The notes under the pieces are model-generated. The model searched no databases. It worked only from the letters and a program-made list of their open reading frames with translations, and was not told the origin of the DNA. This document shows, in pieces, positions 46,260 to 58,017 of a stretch of 64,000 nt of DNA. The position numbers were made by a program, and so were the translations under genes. The stretch lies in NCBI GenBank assembly GCA_947095585.1, contig OX352765.1, forward strand, positions 88,930,965-88,994,964, read 5' to 3'. Source of the DNA: Nephrocerus scutellatus (lineage: Eukaryota > Arthropoda > Insecta > Diptera > Pipunculidae). Position 1 is the first letter of the stretch. The number at the start of each line of letters is the position of its first letter.

Positions 46260-47160
46260 CCGATTGTACAAAGCAAAGCAAAGACGAGCACTCACTAGTT
46301 AATAAATATTTTAAGATTTGGAATGATAAAACCTACTCGCAAAATCCAAAGGTTAATAATGTTAGATTAGCACGCTTACAAAAGATAACTTGGCAACAAA
46401 AATCTTAAACTGAAATTCTCTTATCAGTGGAGAGTGAGTGCAAAGACACCGAAACGGTCTTTCTGTTCCAATGTTCCAATGTGTATTTATAGAAAGAAAA
46501 CGTTCAATTCAATTAATTTCAATTGAATATGTTATTGTGCCGTATTTTCCCATTCAAGCGCCGCAAATTGAGTAATTGACTTTCTGTATTCGGGTGATTA
46601 AGTAGACCTTGCCTACCTGACAAGCCGGTATTTCACCGAACGACTGGATTCGCTTGAAACTTGAATCGCGGAACATTAGCAGTTAGACGTTGAGTCTCTT
46701 CTTTTTCGTAAAGTTTTTCGCGTTTTTATTCTTTTACAATACAATATTGTTATAAAATATGAAAGAGGTATGAACTTTGCTTAATGAACTGATCGTTTTT
46801 TTACATTTTATTGATAGTCGTTGTGTGCATTGTAAGTAAACGTGAAAGCGTCGAACAATTAGCTAACTGGATGCTTCTGAACTGTATGTGAAAAAGTACT
46901 TCTTCAGCGGTTTTTTTTTTTGAAAAATCTTTCTATTTATCAATTTATAGCTATAAACCAGTTGTGAGTTAATGTTGGGAATCTTAACATTAACTTTTTG
47001 GCAAAAAGTATTTTTTCGATACTTTGATCGTTAACTACGTGAACAATTTTACAGAAAGACCATATATATATGTAGTTGGTGTGGGTGTGTGTGACAGACC
47101 GTCGGTCCATTGTACTCGTTCCAAGTGAGTTCATTATTCAAATCTCTCCGTTACCTTCAG
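46260..47160. other. no gene recognised
   Basis: AT-rich DNA. A 78-codon plus-strand frame begins at 46,175 in the repeats and continues to 46,408 without any known motif. Confidence 0.35.
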
Positions 47161-47164
47161 ATAA

Positions 47165-47290
47165 AGAAGGACTTGATCTAGTTTCAAGTTCCCCAATCGT
47201 TATTACATCCCCTCATTAGTCTGGAAAAAGCAGGACAGCTAAAAAGGAAATGTGAAGTTGTTTCCTCTTCTTTCAGGAAGAACTTACATA
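47165..47290 (-). mobile_element. LINE family B C-terminal fragment
   Basis: The minus strand reads FFLKEEETTSHFLFSCPAFS, the cysteine-rich C-terminus of family B. It is joined directly to the LINE A copy. Confidence 0.6.
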
Positions 47291-47299
47291 TTGAATCCA

Positions 47300-49168
47300 A
47301 TAGAACACTTATGACAATTGACAATGGATAACGAGTCATAGAGATGGCAGCAAGCAATAATTTGGTCGTTGCGAGTACAAGGTTTGCGCGTAAAAATATC
47401 CACAAAGCCACCTGGGTATCTCCTGATGGAGCCATTGGCAACCCAGATAGACCTCGTGTTGATAGATCGCCGCCACAACCCGAACCTGATGACGGTACGA
47501 ACGTACCGAGGTGCCAACGTCGACTCGGATTACTATCTTGTTGGGCGATGGGAAGAGCACTTTCATGAGTTGCTAAATGGTCAGCTAACTGAGGAATTGG
47601 AGGCTCCACCAATGACCGAAGATCATACTATGCTGCCCCCACCAAGCATAGACGAAGTTAGCAGAGCGATAAATCGGCTCAAAAATAATAAGGCTCCGGG
47701 ATCTGATGAGATCCTAGCGGAACTGATAAAAATAGGAGGCCCCACATTACACCAAGCAATTCATGAAATAATAGTGCAAGTATGAGAAGAAGAAACTATG
47801 CCAGAAGACTGGCGGAGAGACATCCTGTGCCCCATACATAAGAAGGGAGATAACACAAAATGCAGCAATTATCGTGGTCTAACGTTGTTGAGTACCGCGT
47901 ATAAGATTTTCTCCTCTATCCTTCAAGACAGGATAGCCCCATACGCTAAAGTCATCATTGGTCCATACCAGTGTGGCTTCATCCCAGGCAAATCAACAAC
48001 TGATCAGATTTACACCCTAAGGCAGGTGATGGAAAAATGTCTAGAGTTTCAAAACTCACTACACCATCATTTTATAGACTTTAAAGCCACAGCATTGCCA
48101 GAGTAGAACTTTATAAAGCCATGAGAGAATTCGGCATCCCAAATAAACTGACACGACTTTGTAGGTTGACCATGATCAATGGTATAAGCCAAGTAAAAAT
48201 ATCCGGATCAATATCAAGCCCATTCAACATCTATAACGGGCTCCGACAAGGGGATGGACTGGCCTGCGTCATCTTCAACCTGCCGTTGGAGAAAGTGATC
48301 CGAGACTCTGACGTAACGGCGAGAGGAACAATCTTCTATAAGTCCATTCAGATACCGGCTAACGCAGACGATATTGACATCGTTGGTAGAAACCGAAGAG
48401 CTGTACAGGAAGCTTTCATTTAGATAGAGCTGGCGGCACGAAATCTTGGGCTGCACATAAATGAAAGCAAAACAAAGCACATGGTGGCCACGTCTTCGAG
48501 TAGAAGATCCAACATTGGTCCCTCAATTCAAATAGTGGAGCGCGAATTTAAAGTAGTGCAATCCTTTAACTATCTCGAGTCAACTGTAGCATCCGATAAC
48601 AGCATGGAACCAGAAATGCGCGCACGATTGCTTGAAGCCAACAGAGCCTATTATAGTCTGTCAAGACTCTTCAAATCCAGGAACTTAACCATAACATCCA
48701 AGCTGCTGATATATAAGGCAATGGTCATACCAGTACTTACATATGGATCCGAGACTTGGGTGCTTAGCAAAAAGCATTCTGACCTCTTCGAGAGAAAAAT
48801 CTTACGGAGAATTGTTGGCTCCGTATGTGAGGATGGACGATTCCGGAGACTCTATAGTGATGAGATCTACGAGCGTTACCGCGATGTCGACATTGTGAAG
48901 AAAATTAAGCTCGGTAGGCTCCGTTGGGCAGGACACCTAGCTGGCATGAGCGAATAGGATACTGCTCGGAAAGTCCTTTGCGGTAGGATTTATGGAACAC
49001 GACAGCAAGGCCTGCCAAGCCTACAATGGAAGGATGGCGTAAGCCAGGACGCCCAGAGTTTAGGGATGCCAAACTGGATGACATCGGCTCGAAATCGGGA
49101 CCGGTAGAGAGCCTTTTTGCGGGAGGCCAGGACCAGACCCCGGTTGTAGAGCCAAATATGATGATAAG
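47300..49168 (+). mobile_element. LINE family A, longest copy in the window
   Basis: The endonuclease C-terminus (ARKNIHKATWVSPDG, QIDLVLIDRRH, RTYRGANVDSDYYLVG) is followed by the RT: INRLKNNKAPGSDEILAELI, NYRGLTLLSTAYKIFSSILQ, GFIPGKSTTDQIYTLRQVME, YNGLRQGDGLACVIFNL and NADDIDIVGRN (ADD retained, Tyr lost). The C-terminal LRWAGHLAGMSE motif comes next. Stops near 47,785, 48,104 and 48,421 break it. The 3' end GAGCCAAATATGATGATG matches the short copy at 34.6 kb. Clade not assigned (RTE/CR1-like style). Confidence 0.9.
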
Positions 49169-49169
49169 T

Positions 49170-50384
49170 CCCGACTTAAACAAATGACTTCCAGATGGGT
49201 TATGCCATGTAAGTAAACCAACCATGTTCCGACAGTTCCTTGTATCTATAGAAAAGACTAATCTGCTTGCTTAACGCTACCAGATATTAAAAAATCAAAT
49301 GAATGTCACATAAATTAAACAAAACTTTTTATTCAGTTAATCAAATAAGTTGTTCGCAAAAATGTAAATTTTTGAAAATCAGTGCATAATTTTGTCAGTC
49401 ATTCGAACAGCACATTTTCATTCTTGTTTATTATTTTTTTCAGTGCATTAGTGCACTATTCATACTCTCTCCTTACGCTGTACTATTCTACACAAACGAC
49501 CTTGACCATTAAACAAAACGCAACAAACGTGCAAGCAGCTGACTGCTGAGTGGTTTGGGGTGCTGCGTCGTCGGGCGCATGTCGTGCTTTCGACGCTTTT
49601 ATTATGGCACTACTGCATGGCTTTCGGTACATCACCTTGCGCACAATGACCGATTAAGGATGGAACTTTCTATCACTAAACAACATACGACAAAATACTC
49701 GTATAACAGTAATAAACAAGAAAAGCTCATACAGTCGGTCGGTCGGTCGGTCGGTCGTGCACGTGAATATTTTACTTCCTACCCCCTTCCTCTCTAGTGG
49801 TAAACATTGAATCAATATTTGGCACTTTTTCAAGCGAGCGTACGATCTCTGTGTTTGTAATTTCGTTTATTGTGTGGAACATAACGACAACTATATGGAT
49901 TTTCTTTATCAGCTGCGAGCACTGCAGCTGTTATTCCTACGTGTTGCCTTCTATTGCTCTTGGGAAATTGTTGCAATGGTTTAGTTTAGGTATATAGTCT
50001 ACATAGTTGCGTTGTTATGTTGTTTATTATAACATTTATTCCAATTATGTGAGCAAATAGGAAAAATAAATTTATAAATTCAAACAGAGGACAGACAGAG
50101 TGCTTTGTGCAAAAATAATCTCATCAACAGAAGTGATTTTAATTTGTTGAAATGCAGTCACGTCGTCTGTAATAGAATGAAAAAAAAAAGTCGGTTACGG
50201 TGGTGGTATTTTTTGGTCTTTCGTCTAGATTCTAGACAGTCAGTTAACATGAAGCAAAATGCTTGCAGAAATTATAAATCATAAGAGAAATACGTTGTGA
50301 AGAAAAAACAATCAATTAAACCTTAAAAAGGCTTAAAAAAGGAGCACTATCAAGGAACTAGTAACACTAACGACTCGTACGTAC
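49170..50384. other. no gene recognised
   Basis: AT-rich DNA with a short TCGG tandem at 49,735. It may hold a promoter and 5' UTR for the candidate exon at 50,388. Confidence 0.35.
49735..49757. repeat. (TCGG)n microsatellite
   Basis: Five to six perfect TCGG units. Confidence 0.8.
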
Positions 50385-50387
50385 AAT

Positions 50388-50476
50388 ATGTCTTCTTCAG
50401 TGATTGGAAGTTCTGTGACGACGGCGCCATCCAGTCCCAGTTTGCAGCCAATAGTGGATGATCAGACAGAAAGCGT
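50388..50476 (+). CDS. possible first coding exon of an unknown gene
   Basis: An ATG in context GTACAATATG opens MSSSVIGSSVTTAPSSPSLQ followed by PIVDDQTES, ending at a good donor GTATGA at 50,477. The serine/proline-rich composition and clean codons look like a genuine N-terminus, but no second exon can be joined and I do not recognise the protein. If real, the gene would continue rightwards past several transposons. Confidence 0.3.
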
Positions 50477-50479
50477 ATG

Positions 50480-52440
50480 ATATTTTATGCAAATTATTTA
50501 CATTTTTGATAGTCAAACTGTTTACAGTGCAGAAAAAAGTTGACTTGCATCCTTGAATTATTGCATTTAGCCGCCGTTAAGCTAAGTGGTAAGAATCAGG
50601 ACGTGTATTTACTTGTGTTGCGCCTGCTGTATTCCCAAGTTGTGTACAATGAAAATGCCCTTAAATCGTAGATACATAGTTGAAAGGATCAGCCGTAGGG
50701 AAGAGACTATATAACAGGTGGGGCAAATGTAATGTCATAATGTGAATCTGCCATAATTTTTGTAAATGGCGTCAACTGTCATTGCGCTTTGACATTTATG
50801 TTGTATGTTATGTATAGTTAACAAGAAGTAATGAGCTATACACACATGATGAACGCGGAATTATTGTTAGGGCACAAACAAAAAACTTTATACTTAAGAC
50901 CGGATTGTATGGATTTCCAACATAACGAGTACACATTTTTGTTTTGTCAAAATCAAAACCAATACAATCATGTAATCATAAATAAAAGTTTTCTCGTTTT
51001 TTTCATTTGTAATAAAAGGGCAGCTAATTCACATTATGACATTACTTTTGCCCCACCTTGTATATAAAAGTGATACTCTTTTTGTAAGTACACTCGCGTG
51101 CAAATAAATCGACTCACTCCTCAAGTTTGCACAAATGGACCTTTTTTTAATTGGCTTAACCGATTCTTATAAAATATTTTTTTTGAAAGCCTAATGTTTT
51201 TTTTTTTCTTTAAAATGACACCATCTTTACAAAAATTTGTTCATTATTTTAAATTCTCTAACTTCGCGTGCCCGTGGATTTGTTTGTCTGTCTGTCGTGG
51301 AATCTTGCGATCAATTTATAACGCACTTCCCAAAACCCGATTTTATTGAAATTTTGCACATATCTGTATTTCCGGTGACAACACTTTCCATTCAAATTTG
51401 GGTTGCCCATATACATTTTTCAAAAATTGACCTGCTTTTCTGTAAATTTTATACGCATGTGTACCTCCGATGGACAACACTTTTTGTAAAATTTTTGGAG
51501 TTTTTGGAATGGAGCCCCATACAAAATTTATAAAAAATTTCCCGATTTTCTTCAAATTACACATGTGATCTCCGATCTATTGTTCAACGGTCAGACTTCC
51601 CTATGTGAAGGGTACCAGCGTGGTTTTGTTTGGGTTAACCCTGGATTCCGCTTCAAGGCACCTGCTGCTCTGGTGGTTAACCCGTTTTGGATTATATAAC
51701 AGAGCTCTTTCTCGAACTTTCCATTTGCCACGATGACTATCAACCAACCAAGTATGAAAACAATTTCTGTTTTTCCCTCAAGGGATATGTCAGCCCACGT
51801 TTTGCATGAACTGCCGTCGTACCAGACTGTTTAATCAAAACAGCCTTCTGAAAATCGCCCTTCTGGACACCGGTAGACTTGGCCTCTCTTATTAATGCAA
51901 TGGAGACAAATTCTGCTCTCGTCATAATCGGAAAAGCCATTTAAAAAATACGTCTTTCTGTGCGCACTGGAGAAATGGGTCGATTTAGTTGCACGCGAGT
52001 GTTTGTATAAATGTATGTATAAATGTATGTATGTATGTATGTATGATTGTTCCATATAGACTGCAAAACCCTTTAACAGGTCGTGTTTAAAATTTGCGTA
52101 ATGGTTTTTTACCATAATATGCACATAATTCTTAATAGGTATTTTTTTTTAAAGTGCGCAGACTCCTCGGTCCAAGGTGTTACCATACAAATTGTTTTAG
52201 TAAGACACCTCTAGCACCCCTAGGTATGGGGTGAGAAGGTGGTGACATATGACATGTCATGATATTAGTGTCTAAGATAAGGTGTCGCTAAGATAAAAAG
52301 TGATGATAAGACATACCTATCATCTCTAGGGATGTGGAATGGGGATTTAGAATCAATATTTTTCGGAACAGGCAACCCCGAGAACTCATCTGGTTAAGTG
52401 CAAAAAAAGACTGACTGAACTACATTGAAGCATATATATT
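50480..52440. other. no gene recognised
   Basis: AT-rich DNA. Around 51,270-51,560 a CCCGATTTT-type phrase is repeated loosely (at about 51,338 and 51,540), typical of an old repeat. A tetranucleotide microsatellite lies at 52,010-52,044. Confidence 0.35.
52010..52044. repeat. (ATGT)n microsatellite
   Basis: ATGTATGTATGT tandem, partly interrupted by AAATGT. Confidence 0.8.
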
Positions 52441-52446
52441 TCATAT

Positions 52447-52836
52447 TTAAGCATATTTCTGACGAGCACAACGCTCACTTTTTAAATTGGTCATCTTGAT
52501 ACCAATTAGAAGGACTTTTACACAGTCTTCGTTCATTAAAAAAGTTTCACTAGGATGACTCACACAACCAATGACGTCAAATTTGTTTCTTTTCGCGCCC
52601 TTTTTCCTGACCATATTGAGGGGGTTGCATTTGCACCCAACTGCCTTTATCTCTTTGAGCAAAAAACAAGCTTTGTGACGAATAGTCGGGGAAACTAAAA
52701 CTTTTTTGTAGCTGTCTCCTTTGTTTCTATAGTTGCGCTTTCCGTATTGTGTATTATGTCGATATAAATGTCTCATGCACCACAATCCTAGACGGATGCC
52801 ATTGAGTGCCTTAACCCAAGAGCTTTTCATTGTCAT
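52447..52836 (-). CDS. 129-codon open frame, unknown
   Basis: An open frame without recognised domain (begins MTMKSSWVKALNGIRLGLWC). Lysine, asparagine and cysteine are frequent. Nothing around it supports transcription. It is longer than most chance frames here but could still be one, or a decayed transposon piece. Confidence 0.15.
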   Translation of the reverse strand: MTMKSSWVKALNGIRLGLWCMRHLYRHNTQYGKRNYRNKGDSYKKVLVSPTIRHKACFLLKEIKAVGCKCNPLNMVRKKGAKRNKFDVIGCVSHPSETFLMNEDCVKVLLIGIKMTNLKSERCARQKYA

Positions 52837-52839
52837 ACT

Positions 52840-54940
52840 TTAAGCTAACTCAGCTGTTTTCGCCAAAAGCATGCGATTTTTTATGTGAAAAAAGCTTTCA
52901 TATCTGCAATATACATTTAGTTTGTCCTTTGTCCTTTGCTCATATCACTCGCGTATGCAGTGATTCTCAAACTTCGAAATAATGATTCTTAAACTTTGAG
53001 TGATAACAGACACCATTCAAATTTCTAATTACCCATGTCACTTACTCACTTACGCATGCATGCACAAAAAATACGAACCTAAAATACGAACATAAAAATA
53101 TTGTAAGACAACTGACTTTTAAATAAAATAATAGCAATTAGGGACCCGTTTATTCGTATAACGGACTGCTGCCGCTCTCGTATAGATAAAAAACAATCCA
53201 AAAAATAAAGGTTCGCCTGGTACACTTTTTTCTTGAAGCCCTAGCAACGAAAAAAAAAGCTCAAGAAAGAAAAGAATCTTATAGTTTTGTCATTCCATTT
53301 GACAGTAAATATCCTTGTCCGTTCATCTCCGTTTACTATTCAAATATTGATGAAGCAAAGATAATAAAATTTGTTTACAATATATGTATAGAAATGTTAT
53401 AAGCGTTACAAGTCCAACTGTACAAGACATCACCAACAGTTTTCCTTATGGAAACCCTCTTTTTGAATCACTCTTTAAAAGCCAATAACTAAAAATTTAA
53501 AAAAAGTTCACCCTGTGTTGTACTGCAGGTAAATAATTTATTTTTGTTTCTTATTTGCAATTGTATTTTCTTGAAAAAGATTCTAACGCAAATGTATCTT
53601 CAGATAAGGCGCATGACTACCTCACTCATTAAAAATAAGTAACAACAAGAGAAAAAAGAAAACAATAAAAATACTCGTTAATGTTTAATTCTTTGCCAAA
53701 TAACTAAATATATAGCTTAGATGAATTAGTGTAAGAATGTGGTCAAAATATTAGAGGAGCTCTACATAATAAAGAGCACTTGACGATGGCAATAATGCGA
53801 CGCAACCTGATCGAGATGTGCCAAATAATTATTGTGCGCTTCCGTAAACAGTTTATCTTTGGTTCTAAGCGGACACGAACGGATTTGGCCAATTGCGGCT
53901 TAATTTCCGGTTTCATTTTAATATCAATTTATAATACAGATGGTATCACAATAGGGCACATGGGATACCTTTTAAAAATTAAACAAAATGCAAATTCTTA
54001 CGATTCGCCTGAAACAATGTTGCAGTGCACATATTTTGTTCACCATAATGTTTCAATTAAAGCGCCAGCATCATCTCGCAGGCCAAAGCTTAATGCTGGC
54101 AACAATGAAGAGAGGCACTGCCGCTACAAAGCCGTCTGATGTTGCTGTTCCTGTGGCAAATGTTGCTAAAGTAGCTATGGCCAATGTTGCTAAAGAGAAT
54201 GTTATAAGACAGGTATTTTTTTGATTAAAATTGGAAATGATTCTTTTGCAAAGTAACGAACATAATAAAAAGCTTTGAGTTTGGTAGGTTGTTCAGTTTT
54301 GTTGTTTTTTTTTCTTGTTTATACTACAAGGCGTTGGCTACAGCTGATTTTACAGCAACTCGGATAATGTTGCTGTACGTACAATAAATGAGATTATTCG
54401 AATTTCCGATGCGGTACGAAGTATTTACATAGAATGAGTGTTGTACATAGTTGGGATATAAATAATAATTCCTAAGACTGCTTTGTTCACAGATGGACCG
54501 ACCAAAGAAATTATCCATATCCATTATCGAATAGCTTTTTTGTGCTGTTATTTATTGAACAATCTTATAATCGTGACGACGTGAGTTTTCAGATCATCGG
54601 CCAATGTGACATGAAACGTGAGCTCACGTGTTGATTGTTGGCAATGTTGATCGAAGAATGTTAGACACTAGAGACTAGACTATATGACAGGCATTTTTGT
54701 TGTTCATGAGCTTTTGTGATGCTTTTATTGCTTTTGGCATCGACTTTGATTATTGGAGAATGCAATGAAAATTAAGCCTGCAATTCGCAGATCAAATTTG
54801 TCAGCGAAAGGAGAGAAGTGTATGTTCAGGCAGGAGTAGCACTTACACGTTGCTTGATGAGACTGCAATTATATCACAACTGAAATAGCAATTTACACTA
54901 TAAATGACGGTACAAACGCCACGTGTACATATGACGACAT
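52840..54940. other. gene-poor region with one weak candidate exon
   Basis: Mostly AT-rich DNA. Overlapping frames at 53,780-54,222 include the stretch VAVPVANVAKVAMANVAK ending at a possible donor (CAG|GTATTT at 54,214). It is repetitive and unconvincing as a real exon. Confidence 0.3.
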
Positions 54941-54944
54941 AGTA

Positions 54945-56213
54945 AAGGGTTATCCATTTTGCGGTTTCAAAAGTAAACGTAAATAAAACACATATAAAAT
55001 ATTTTTTATCATGATATTTCTTTTTTATTATAAAGTTTGAACGTTGACATTATGTGTGAAAAATTGTTGCAAGCATCAATTCTTTTGAGGTAATTTTTGA
55101 CCACTTTTTGACACATATTGGGCGGTATCTCAGCCATAACTTGACGAATATTGGTTTTTAAGTGCTCAAGAGTTAAAGGTTTATCTGCATAAACACGGTC
55201 TTTCGCGTAGCCCCACAAAAAAAAGTCAAGCGGTATCAAATCGCATGATCTTGGTGGCCAGTTGATATCGCCACGACGAGAAATTACGCGGCCAGGAAAT
55301 GTCTCTTGCAATAAAGCCATATTCGCTCGAGTTGTGTGGCATGTGGCACCGTCTTGTTGAAACCACATATTTTCTAAGTCGTATTCTTCAATAGCAGGCA
55401 AAAAAAAGTCGGTTATCATATGACCATAAACCTCCGAATTGACGGTGACAGTCGTTCCATTGTCGTTTTCGAAGAAGTAAGGTCCAATCACACCTCCGGA
55501 CCAAAGAGCGCACCAAGCAGTGACTTTTTGTGGATGTAATGGCCTCTCTTCAATTACTTGAGGATGCTCAGAACCCCAAATACGACAATTTTGTTTGTTA
55601 ACATACCCACAAAGTGAGAAATGTGCTTCGTCGCTGAAGAATATTTTGTTCGAAAATCGCCGTCCACCGCCTGTTGTTCAACACCCATTCGACGTATCTA
55701 CGACGTTGTGAATGGTCAGCTGGCTTCAGTTGTTGTGTGAGCTGGATTTTATATGGATGTAGGTGTAGATCCAAATGCAAAATACGCCATAATGTGCCGT
55801 AAGACAGTCCTAATTCCTGAGAACGACGAGGAATCGACACATTCGGGTCTTCGGCAACACTTTCACTTACAGCAGCGACCTTTTCAGTGGTACGCGCGAA
55901 ACGATGATGCACAAACCTTACAATATCTGTAACCGATCCAGTCTCTTCTAATTTCTTCACAATTTTGCCAATTGCTTGCGTAGTTGGACGATTATGTAAA
56001 CCATAATCTCCTTTTAAAGCACGATATGTGGCTGTGGCAGAATCACCATTTTTGTAGTAGGTTTTTACAATTTTTAAGCGTTATGCGATAGTTAAGCGAT
56101 CCATTTTTGTAAATGTCAGACTTTCATCTGAAAAAAAAAATTGTTTTAACAACTTAGTTTGACATGTCGAATTCCAGCCCTATACTTTTGAAACCGCGAA
56201 ATGGATAACCCTT
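54945..56213 (-). mobile_element. DD41D mariner-type element, ~1.27 kb, decayed
   Basis: Terminal inverted repeats AAGGGTTATCCATTTTGCGG and AAGGGTTATCCATTTCGCGG (29 bp, one mismatch) are flanked by TA at 54,943-54,944 and 56,214-56,215. The minus strand encodes the N-terminal HTH part (EETGSVTDIVRF, EDPNVSIPRRSQELGLSYGT) and the catalytic part WFQQDGATCHTTRANMALLQ to NWPPRSCDLIPLDFFLWG. There are 41 residues between the second Asp (QQD) and the third (PLD), the spacing of rosa/visitor-like mariners. Frameshifts between the parts (near 55.69 and 55.5 kb) make it inactive. Confidence 0.85.
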
Positions 56214-56215
56214 TA

Positions 56216-57425
56216 TATTACATAAAGAGCTAAGAAAGTGGACGTGGACGATAGGCACTTTTCAGCGAGTAATATACGCTATTTTTCACATGACCAAAAC
56301 AATTTCTCCGCTAAACTGCTTATGCGCAAGGCAAAACTATTGTGGGAATGTGCGTTCGCTGAGACTGCAGTAAATAATAAGAGTATTTTCTATCTTAACA
56401 CACCTATTTTCGAGGGTAGGTTATAGCGTAGGAAACAGTAAATTCCGTCTATGGTCGTGTGAAAAATCTATTTTCCACCAGCTAAAGTAGGCCTGCTAAT
56501 TAATCAGAGAGCCCAGCTACGACTAGGTACGATATCAATAGAAAACATTGCTCCAGTTGTCAAAATAGTGAAAAATTAAATTAGTTATTTATGTATTTAT
56601 TGTGTTCTGCTAATAATTAAAAAGTGCGTACCTACTCTCGTACGAGTATTTAGGAAAAAAATGTTTATGAAGGGACAAAGCCGGAAAACCACTAATTGGG
56701 TAAATAAGGAAATTATTTTGCTACGTGACATTAGGTCTAAATGGTGTTAGTAGATTTCGCAGCGGTTGCGAGTTTTTGCAGATATGTAGCGTGAATGCGG
56801 TGTAATTTTTCTCTGCAATGTCACCTCTTTTTTGACATTTGTCGAAATTGCAGCTCTCTCAGTACTTTTTTAGCTGCTGTTTATTCTGTACGTCAAATCA
56901 AAACTCAGTTTTGACATATAACAGTACACTTCGTTGAACATTTTTAGCATTCAAAAACGGGAATGGTGGGTTTGCTGTATCATCCAAATTTAATGTCAAT
57001 AATATGTGAAGAACTCACAGCAAATGCTCTGCGGTGTCCGCAGCGACTGCGTCATACAATAAAAAGCTATTATATTTACTTACACGATCTGTTCAGTTTC
57101 CGTTTCAATTTTCGTATCAGTTTATCGTACTGAATGGAGACGTAGAATTGACCGGATATATAGATAGAATTACTCGTATTTAAATCGTATCAGTTTTTTA
57201 AGAGAAACTGAGCGGAAACTGAACGGAACGTGTGAAAGCACCTTAAAGAAGCAGGTGATGAAATTTGTAAGGCTTTGACAGGTGGTTTTTTTTGACTTTT
57301 GTATCATTTTATGGTATAGGAAGAACTCATTTAATTTTGACATTTCAAGTTTAGCTTTGGTATGAACGCAGCATCAGTTAGTTTAGTTATTAGAGTAATC
57401 CTTATGAGTTTGGCTATACGAGAAT
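56216..57425. other. no gene recognised
   Basis: AT-rich intergenic DNA without a feature that I can support. Confidence 0.35.
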
Positions 57426-57429
57426 CCAC

Positions 57430-57580
57430 CGAAAGTCAACTACAAACAAAAGATGACTTTTGGCGCAAGCATGAACGTTGTATACAGCAAAACAAAAACA
57501 AATTGAAAAACATACACACAAACACACACAAATGCTTCGTTACGTGTAGCCACAACGTTCTTAGGCATTAATTTTATTTC
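57430..57580. repeat. dispersed repeat E, copy 2
   Basis: AAAAGATGACT, TTGGCGCAAGCATGAACG, ACACACAAACA, ACAAATGCTTCGTTA and TGTAGCCACAACGTT recur from 24.55-24.70 kb in the same order. Confidence 0.6.
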
Positions 57581-57584
57581 CATG

Positions 57585-58015
57585 CCTGTATAGCCACTCT
57601 CTATCACAGCAATCGAAAAGTACCAGTTAAAACGTCAGAAAGTTTCACTTGAAAACAACGAGTACTTCTCTTCCATTCAAGAAATTCATTAGTATATAGT
57701 ACTAGGTGTTCGCGGGAGATTTGCTACCCGTACACATGAATGGGGTCTACTATAGCCTTTAAGCATCCACCACCAGCCAACTACATAATAGGTCTTCAAA
57801 GTTATGCGAGTTGTTCGATTTCTCCGCAACTTACGGGCTTTTCCGAAGCACAAAATGCACCTTGCAGTTCCGCAAAGATCAGCGCTTAGCTACTGGATCT
57901 AAGTTCATTACACCAAAGTTAGAACTTGCCTTATCCACATAGAGAGAAACAACACCGAACTACAACCGGAAATGCATCGAGAAATACACCATTAGTTTCA
58001 CCAGCAGGAACATAG
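57585..58015. other. no gene recognised
   Basis: Short intergenic stretch before the LINE A 3' end. Confidence 0.35.
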
Positions 58016-58017
58016 GC

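Noticed and set aside
46175..46408. 78-codon plus-strand frame
   Set aside because: It starts inside a LINE-associated repeat block, has no motif and no neighbouring exon.
53780..54222. Ala/Val-rich exon
   Set aside because: It consists of overlapping frames with short internal repeats (VANVAK), no family match and no partner exon.
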